Source: an uncultured Bacteroidales bacterium
GTDB lineage: Bacteria > Bacteroidota > Bacteroidia > Bacteroidales > UBA932
Direction: 5' to 3'
Length of the DNA: 10,882 nucleotides
NCBI GenBank assembly: GCA_905235615.1
Contig: CAJOMB010000041.1
Coordinates: forward strand, 696-11,577
Shown one piece after another: positions 7,123 through 10,882 of this stretch. A program made the translations under genes and the position numbers. The notes under the pieces were generated by a model that worked only from the letters and a program-made list of their open reading frames with translations, was not told the DNA's origin and made no database searches. Position 1 is the first letter of the stretch. The number at the start of each line of letters is the position of its first letter.

Positions 7123-9111
7123 TTAAGGAACTATACCCCCCCCAGCTTCAATTTCCCTGTCCAACTGTTCGTAAACGGAGTTGTTGCTCTTGTACTCGGG
7201 CACAATCAGCTTCATCTTGCGGACGGTGTCCATGTCGTTGTATAGCTTGGCCAGGGCCACAAGCTCTTCAATTTCCTTGGACACTTCCTCGTAGTCGTAC
7301 TCGCGTACCTGGGCGATGCGGATTTTCTCATGGAAGGTGGGCTTGGTGTTTTCCATCTCGTTGAGAACCTCCTCATACAGCTTTTCACCATCCCGGAGGC
7401 CGGTGTACTTGATTTCGATGTCCTGCGCACCGGAGAGGGCGATCATGCGTTTGGCCAGATCGGCAATCTTGACGGGCTCTCCCATATCAAAGACGAAGAT
7501 TTCACCACCGTTTCCCTTTGTACCGGCTTCCAGCACCAGTTTGCAGGCCTCGGGGATGAGCATGAAAAAGCGTACGATACGCTTGTCCGTCACCGTCACG
7601 GGACCGCCGGTACGGATCTGCTCCCTGAAGAGCGGAATCACGGAGCCGTTGGAACCCAGCACATTGCCAAAACGGGTGGTCACGAACTGCGTATATTCTT
7701 TCTCGTCACTTCCCTTCCGGGACATGGCCTCCAGCTTGAGCTTGCGGTCCAGGCTCTGGACATAAATCTCGCAGATGCGCTTGCTGCAGCCCATCACGTT
7801 GGTGGGGTTCACCGCCTTGTCCGTGGAAATCATTACGAACTTCCTGACGCCGTATCTGACACTTAAATCGGCAATAATCTTGGTGCCGTAAATGTTGTTG
7901 AGCACGGCCTCGGAGGGATTGTCCTCCATCATGGGCACATGCTTGTAGGCGGCCGCGTGGAAGACATAATCCGGGCGGTAGGCCTCGAAGACATGCTCCA
8001 TGCGGGTGCGGCGGCTGATGCTGCACACCACCACCTCGCACTTGACCTCGGGGAAATCCCTGGCCATCATCAGGCGAACGTCGTGCTGGGGCGTCTCCGC
8101 CTGGTCTATGAGCATCATGCTCTGAGGGCCGGCCGCCGCCACCTGTTTCACAATCTCCAGGCCGATGGAGCCGGCTGAGCCCGTGATGAGCACACGCTGA
8201 CCGGAGAGCTGGTCGGCCACGGATTTCATGTCCACGCGGATTTCCGAACGGGGCAGGAGATCCTCCACGCTCACCTCTTTGAGGCGGATTTCATCGTCCA
8301 GGATTTCTCCGTTGCGGATGGCCGATTCCTGCGCTTCATGCACCATGAAAATCTTGCAGCCGGCCTCGATTATCAAGTCCTGCATTTTCTGGTTGTTCCG
8401 GAAGTCCTTCGCACGGTTGGGGCTTACCAAAACGGCCTGTATGTGCTCTTTCTTGATAATGTCGGCCAGATCATCCTCTATGCTGTACACCTTGAGGTCC
8501 AGCAGTTTCATGTTCCGGATACGGGTTTCGTGAGAGATGAAGCCACGGATATCGAAACGGACCGGACGTTGCGTACGGATGTTCTTGGCCAGTCCCACAC
8601 CGCCGGAAAGGGCGCCATAGACCAGGGCCCGCATGGCCTTGGAGTCTGCGTTGGCCACGTCGAACATCAGTTTCACCACGATGCGGAAAGTCCACATGGC
8701 CAGAGTTGTCAGGAGGAAAGCCAAGAGGATATTGGCCAGGCTGAGGGTGTTCAGGTATGGGACATTCTTCCAGCGGAAGAGCAGACAGAACCCCAGGCAG
8801 AGAATCAGATTTACGGAATTGGCATAGACAACCTTCAGAAGGTCCACAAAACTGGAATAACGAAGGACGCCGGAATAGGTCCTGAAAATGTGAAAACCCG
8901 TCCAGCAGAGGACGGCATAAAAGGCCGATGCAACCAGCAGTTCCTCATGATGTTCGAAGGTGACCTGCGATTTGTTGGCCACCCAATAGGAAAACAGGCA
9001 GGTAAGAAAGACAATCACCGTATCTGCCAGAATGATTACCCAATACGGCAGCACTTTCTTGCTGAAGAACCAATTGGACAACCTCCAGAACATATTTTTT
9101 CCCCTATCCAT
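7123..9111 (-). CDS. Membrane nucleotide-sugar 4,6-dehydratase (WbpM/PglF/CapD family)
   Basis: This 662-residue protein belongs to the membrane-bound UDP-GlcNAc 4,6-dehydratase family, which makes the 4-keto-6-deoxy intermediate for capsule, O-antigen or glycoprotein sugars. Four hydrophobic segments lie at about 21-45, 58-76, 95-113 and 122-148. The first, degenerate Rossmann region contains YGALSGGVG (165-173). The catalytic short-chain dehydrogenase domain has GSAGSIG at 311-317 for NAD(P), HAAAYKHVP at 385-393, STDKA at 429-433 and MGCSK at 440-444. In MGCSK a methionine replaces the usual catalytic tyrosine, as in WbpM and PglF. RFGNVLGSNGSVIPLF (480-495) and LRDGEKLYEE (572-581) complete the signature. 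An alternative start is M7 (9093). An 8-base C run at 7136-7143 encodes the GGG just before the C-terminus. The gene probably heads an operon with the nuclease and isomerase-like genes. Confidence 0.92.
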   Translation of the reverse strand: MDRGKNMFWRLSNWFFSKKVLPYWVIILADTVIVFLTCLFSYWVANKSQVTFEHHEELLVASAFYAVLCWTGFHIFRTYSGVLRYSSFVDLLKVVYANSVNLILCLGFCLLFRWKNVPYLNTLSLANILLAFLLTTLAMWTFRIVVKLMFDVANADSKAMRALVYGALSGGVGLAKNIRTQRPVRFDIRGFISHETRIRNMKLLDLKVYSIEDDLADIIKKEHIQAVLVSPNRAKDFRNNQKMQDLIIEAGCKIFMVHEAQESAIRNGEILDDEIRLKEVSVEDLLPRSEIRVDMKSVADQLSGQRVLITGSAGSIGLEIVKQVAAAGPQSMMLIDQAETPQHDVRLMMARDFPEVKCEVVVCSISRRTRMEHVFEAYRPDYVFHAAAYKHVPMMEDNPSEAVLNNIYGTKIIADLSVRYGVRKFVMISTDKAVNPTNVMGCSKRICEIYVQSLDRKLKLEAMSRKGSDEKEYTQFVTTRFGNVLGSNGSVIPLFREQIRTGGPVTVTDKRIVRFFMLIPEACKLVLEAGTKGNGGEIFVFDMGEPVKIADLAKRMIALSGAQDIEIKYTGLRDGEKLYEEVLNEMENTKPTFHEKIRIAQVREYDYEEVSKEIEELVALAKLYNDMDTVRKMKLIVPEYKSNNSVYEQLDREIEAGGGIVP

Positions 9112-9134
9112 AAAGTTCGTAAGTGGTTAGAATA

Positions 9135-9166
9135 CAAAGTTACGCTTTTTTTATATCAAGAGCAAA
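9135..9166 (-). promoter_or_regulatory. Bacteroidota-type promoter of the dehydratase operon
   Basis: On the reverse strand TAACTTTG (9135-9142) matches the -7 consensus TAnnTTTG exactly. TTTG (9163-9166) matches the -33 box, and the 20-base spacer is within the usual 19-21. The expected start point is around 9125-9131, leaving a leader of roughly 15-20 bases before the ATG at 9111. The -33 box begins immediately beyond the stop codon of the upstream small gene, so the operon can be transcribed independently of it. Confidence 0.7.
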
Positions 9167-9397
9167 TCAGCACCACTGATTAACGCGGCGATATTTCTCG
9201 CCGGCGTCTAACAGCTTGTTGAACAGCTCCACCCTCTCCGCCTTCAGCTCGCCCGCATTCAGAAGTTTCTTGTTGTGTTTCCACCAATTGTGCATGTCCC
9301 TTTCTTCAGGATTGTGCTTGGAAGGTTTCCGGTGATTGGCCTCCATGAAGTCCCGAATCTCGACGTAGCGGTTAATCCAAAGTTGGTCCTGTGTCAT
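9167..9397 (-). CDS. Small protein resembling a single helicase-associated (HA) domain
   Basis: This 76-residue protein is rich in tryptophan and in charged residues. Its pattern resembles one unit of the helicase-associated domain (Pfam HA type): W-x-x-R-Y near the start (WINRYVEIRDFM), RKPSKHNPEE, then MHNWWKHNKKLLNAGEL and a helix ending RVNQW. In other proteins this domain occurs in tandem behind helicase cores and is thought to bind nucleic acid. Here a single copy stands alone with no helicase nearby, so its function is not known. It has its own -7 box upstream and precedes the dehydratase operon on the same strand, from which it is separated by that operon's promoter. The identification rests on pattern resemblance only. 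Confidence 0.6.
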   Translation of the reverse strand: MTQDQLWINRYVEIRDFMEANHRKPSKHNPEERDMHNWWKHNKKLLNAGELKAERVELFNKLLDAGEKYRRVNQWC

Positions 9398-9464
9398 AGT
9401 TTATTAATGTACTGCAAAGATACCAAATTTTTATTTTTCTCTAATAAAGCGTAACTTTACAGCA
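9398..9464. promoter_or_regulatory. AT-rich divergent promoter region between the HA-like gene and alkD-like gene
   Basis: This 67-base gap is markedly AT-rich compared with the surrounding genes. On the reverse strand TATCTTTG at 9415-9422 matches TAnnTTTG exactly and would start transcription about 10-15 bases before the HA-like ATG at 9397; its -33 box is poor. On the forward strand TAACTTTA at 9452-9459 differs from the -7 consensus by one base, with TTTT about 20 bases upstream as a weak -33 box. Its start point would fall almost on the ATG at 9465. The 13 bases AAAGCGTAACTTT at 9446-9458 also occur in the dehydratase promoter. Confidence 0.55.
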
Positions 9465-10421
9465 ATGATACTTTATGACAACATGTTGGCGGCGGCCGAT
9501 CCGTCGCAGGTGGAAGGTTTGAGCCGATTCTTCAAGACCGGCCCGGGGCAGTATGGCGAGGGAGACAAGTTCCTGGGAATCAAGGTGCCCGTAACACGGG
9601 GCATTGTGAAGGCCTGCTGGCGCGAGGTGGACTTCGAGGAACTGGAGCATTGCATCCGCAGTGAATATCACGAGGTCCGGCTGGCGGCCCTGCTGACGCT
9701 GGTGGAAATCTTCAGCCATGCGAAGAGATGGCCGTTGGGCCCGGCAATGACGGGGGCGTCATGCCCGGCCACGAGGGTGGCGTCATGCCCGGCAATGATG
9801 GTGACGTCATGCCCGGCCACGAGGGTGGCGTCATGCCCGGCCACGACCGGGCATCTCCTTCGGCAGCGTTGCATCGACTTCTACCTTTCGCATACGGAGG
9901 GCATCAACAACTGGGACCTGGTGGACCTTTCGTGCTATCCCCTGCTGGGAGAATGGCTGCTGGACAAAGACCGTACGCTGCTCTATGACCTGGCCCGGGG
10001 CGGCCGGACCATCTGGGAACAGCGTATCGGCATTGTTTCCACCATGACCTTTATCCGCCACGGACAGTTACAGGACACGTTTGCCATTGCCGATATCCTC
10101 CTCGGCCATTCCCATGACCTTATCCACAAGGCAGTAGGCTGGCTCCTCCGGGAGGCCGGGAAACGAGACCGGGCAGCGCTGGAACGCTGGTTGCAGGGGA
10201 CCCCCGATCAAGTCGGGGGTGACGTCATGCCCGGCCACGACAGTGACGTCATGCCCACCACCGACGGTGGCGTCATGCCCGGCCACGAGGGCGGCGTCAT
10301 GCCCGGCCACGACCGGGCATCCCTGCCAAGATACCGGCAGATGCCCCGCACCATGCTCCGCTACGCCATCGAAAAGTTCCCGGAAGCCGACAGGCAGCGG
10401 TATCTGAATGGAACTGCGTAA
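9465..10421 (+). CDS. AlkD-type DNA alkylation repair glycosylase interrupted by two repeat arrays
   Basis: This 318-residue protein is a HEAT-like-repeat DNA glycosylase of the AlkD family, which excises positively charged alkylated purines such as 3- and 7-alkylpurines. RFFKTGPGQYGEGD (21-34) is the family N-terminal signature. INNWDLVD gives W150 and D154, WEQR gives R187 and VGWLLRE gives W226. Their spacing matches Bacillus cereus AlkD W109, D113, R148 and W187. MPRTMLRYAIEKFP (293-306) forms the last helix. Family members are about 220-240 residues long. The excess comes from two 24-bp repeat arrays encoding residues about 91-130 (ASCPATRV-type units) and about 246-286 (GGVMPGHE-type units), both in frame and both in loops between conserved blocks. 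Without them the protein has normal length. ATG 9465 is chosen; ATG 9483 is an alternative that would shorten the first helix. Confidence 0.88.
   Translation: MILYDNMLAAADPSQVEGLSRFFKTGPGQYGEGDKFLGIKVPVTRGIVKACWREVDFEELEHCIRSEYHEVRLAALLTLVEIFSHAKRWPLGPAMTGASCPATRVASCPAMMVTSCPATRVASCPATTGHLLRQRCIDFYLSHTEGINNWDLVDLSCYPLLGEWLLDKDRTLLYDLARGGRTIWEQRIGIVSTMTFIRHGQLQDTFAIADILLGHSHDLIHKAVGWLLREAGKRDRAALERWLQGTPDQVGGDVMPGHDSDVMPTTDGGVMPGHEGGVMPGHDRASLPRYRQMPRTMLRYAIEKFPEADRQRYLNGTA
9734..9854 (+). repeat. Array 1: five 24-bp tandem units inside the alkD-like gene
   Basis: Units begin at 9734 (degenerate), 9758, 9782, 9806 and 9830. The usual unit begins GTCATGCCCGGCCACGA and continues with a GGGTGGC-like end. 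The unit at 9782 has GGCAATGATGG instead of GGCCACGAGGG. The last unit is 25 bases long and palindromic: ATGCCCGG at 9833-9840 and CCGGGCAT at 9847-9854 flank a 6-base loop. The GTC of each unit begins at the third codon position, so it is read as (GC)G-TCA-TGC-CCG, giving ASCPATRV. The units are contiguous with no unique spacers. Confidence 0.88.
10201..10320 (+). repeat. Array 2: palindrome plus four 24-bp tandem units inside the alkD-like gene
   Basis: The array opens with a hairpin-forming sequence, CCCCCGA (10201-10207) and TCGGGGG (10213-10219) around TCAAG. Units of the same repeat as array 1 follow at 10224, 10248 (diverged, ATGCCCACCACC), 10272 and 10296. The final 25-base unit is identical to the final unit of array 1, including the ATGCCCGG and CCGGGCAT arms at 10299-10306 and 10313-10320. 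Here the units start on a codon boundary and are read GTC-ATG-CCC-GGC, giving VMPGHE/D repeats, a different frame from array 1. Confidence 0.88.
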
Positions 10422-10438
10422 GGCCCTTACTTCTTTTT
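10418..10438 (+). terminator. Weak candidate terminator with palindromic stop codons
   Basis: GTAAGGCCCTTAC at 10418-10430 is a perfect palindrome around a central base and is followed by TTCTTTTT. It could form a short hairpin (about 5 bp with a GCC loop) and T-run to end forward transcription. It contains the TAA stop of the alkD-like gene and, on the other strand, the TAA stop of the GNAT remnant. The stem is short, so activity is uncertain. Confidence 0.35.
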
Positions 10439-10681
10439 AAAGCACTTGTTCCAGCACTCCTTGACCACCGTCCATCCGCCCGTGGACCAAAGGGCCAGAA
10501 AAATGAGCACCGGCTCGATATCGGCCATGGTGAATTCCAGCGTATGCTTGATGCAGAGCGTTCCGGTGGCGACGATGCGTCCCTCCTCCCGGATCACGTA
10601 CACATGCGTGTTGGAATCGGCCAGGGCGGCCTTTAATAGCGCCTCGCTGCAGAAACTGGTGGCCGACAGCTCATGCATCAA
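10427..10681 (-). pseudogene. Truncated GNAT-family N-acetyltransferase remnant
   Basis: The 84-codon frame matches the first half of a GNAT acetyltransferase: LMHELS-type first helix, ALADSNTHVYVIREEGRIVATGTLCIKHTLEFTMADIE, which are the beta strands 2-4 leading into the acetyl-CoA site. Complete proteins continue with a V-x-x-x-x-R-G-x-G pyrophosphate-binding loop and about 70 more residues. Here the loop reads LALWSTGGWTVV and the frame ends shortly afterwards in KCFKKK. The reading frame continues upstream of the TTG at 10681 through HRLQDLSDLNG, which also looks like a GNAT N-terminus, but no usual start codon is found before a TGA overlapping the end of the ATPase gene. Missing start, degraded acetyl-CoA loop and absent C-terminal half suggest a decaying gene. 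A short functional protein starting at the ATG at 10678 cannot be excluded. Confidence 0.5.
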
Positions 10682-10721
10682 GCCGTTGAGGTCCGACAGG
10701 TCTTGGAGGCGGTGACAGTGC

Positions 10722-10880
10722 TTAAATCATTCCTTTGAACGCAAGCCAGAGAGAGAAGAACTGATCGTAAACACTATAGGCATTCTTGTCCATGGTGATA
10801 AAGTCCTTGTCCAAAAGGCCCTTCAAAGCAGAGCTGACACTGCTGGCCGAGTTGAGTTTATGCTTGTTGATGAACTTTCC
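10722..10880 (-). CDS. C-terminus of an AAA-family ATPase (partial, 5' end outside window)
   Basis: The last 52 residues and TAA stop of a reverse-strand gene are present; the frame runs off the window edge. The tail reads FINKHKLNSASSVSSALKGL, then LLDKDFI, SVYDQFFSLWL and AFKGMI. This is the characteristic end of the Bacteroidota and archaeal single-domain AAA ATPases with a winged-helix-like C-terminal region, often annotated simply as ATP-binding protein. The serine-rich SASSVSSAL helix and the YSVYDQFFSLWL strand-helix are the typical features. The ATPase motifs themselves lie outside the window, so this rests on the tail alone. The biological role of these proteins is generally unknown. 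Confidence 0.7.
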   Translation of the reverse strand, partial: GKFINKHKLNSASSVSSALKGLLDKDFITMDKNAYSVYDQFFSLWLAFKGMI

Positions 10881-10882
10881 GC

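Noticed and set aside
4865..7126. A 753-codon open frame on the forward strand opposite the AddB-like nuclease gene
   Set aside because: It is rich in H, G, R and E as expected for the complement of a GC-rich gene, has no recognisable domain, and lies opposite a gene with clear motifs and a proper operon context.
8338..9183. A 281-codon forward open frame opposite the dehydratase gene
   Set aside because: It is a complement shadow crossing the dehydratase promoter and start, without any domain.
7123..9397. A defence system built from the HA-like protein, nuclease and ATPase
   Set aside because: The nuclease is an AddB-type repair protein, the ATPase is separated by other genes on both strands, and the HA-like gene has no helicase partner. 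There is no shared operon or known system architecture.
9734..10320. CRISPR array
   Set aside because: The 24-bp units are directly contiguous, with no unique spacers, lie inside a coding sequence, and no cas genes are present.
9465..10421. Calling the alkD-like gene a pseudogene because of the repeat arrays
   Set aside because: The frame is uninterrupted from start to stop and all recognised active-site residues remain, so disruption is not shown by the sequence.
1..10882. tRNA, rRNA or riboswitch
   Set aside because: Genes fill nearly all of the window, the gaps are at most about 70 bases, and no tRNA-like fold or riboswitch core was seen in them.

Overview
The window looks like a chromosome fragment of a GC-rich member of the Bacteroidales (Bacteroidota), probably an uncultured gut or rumen lineage. 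The evidence is threefold. Upstream regions carry Bacteroidota-type promoters (TTTG, about 20 bp, TAnnTTTG) and no strong Shine-Dalgarno sequences. The genes have typical Bacteroidales homologues: an AddB-like nuclease, a WbpM/PglF-like dehydratase, an RlmI-like methylase and an AAA ATPase with a C-terminal winged-helix type end. Dispersed palindromic repeats of a kind common in Bacteroidales assemblies are present. Nothing suggests a plasmid, prophage or integrated element, and most genes are housekeeping or surface-glycan genes.

Layout. From 1 to about 2920 a forward cluster holds the tail of an unknown gene, a lipoprotein of unknown family, a WRN-type DEDDy 3'-5' exonuclease and an RlmI-like 23S rRNA methyltransferase. 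Each of the last two overlaps the gene before it, so the cluster is probably one transcript. It converges on a reverse cluster (9111 down to 2903): a membrane nucleotide-sugar 4,6-dehydratase, an AddB-like PD-(D/E)XK nuclease, a divergent type I mannose-6-phosphate isomerase homologue and an Hsp15-like S4 RNA-binding protein. Tight spacing (20 bp, then a TAATG overlap, then 31 bp) suggests an operon driven by a well-formed promoter at 9135-9166. Upstream of it lies a 76-codon gene resembling a single helicase-associated (HA) domain, with its own -7 box.

From 9398 to 9464 is an AT-rich divergent promoter region. Beyond it, on the forward strand, is an AlkD-type alkylpurine DNA glycosylase. Two arrays of a 24-bp repeat interrupt its coding sequence without breaking the frame, and the two arrays are translated in different frames. 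The window ends with a truncated GNAT acetyltransferase remnant and the C-terminus of an AAA ATPase, both on the reverse strand.

Functionally, the forward cluster is nucleic-acid maintenance plus a lipoprotein. The reverse cluster mixes surface-polysaccharide precursor supply with DNA repair and RNA-binding functions. I see no convincing undescribed defence or mobile system. The most unusual structure is the pair of coding-compatible 24-bp repeat arrays inside the alkD-like gene, followed by a 28-bp dispersed repeat that supplies the stop codon of the isomerase homologue.
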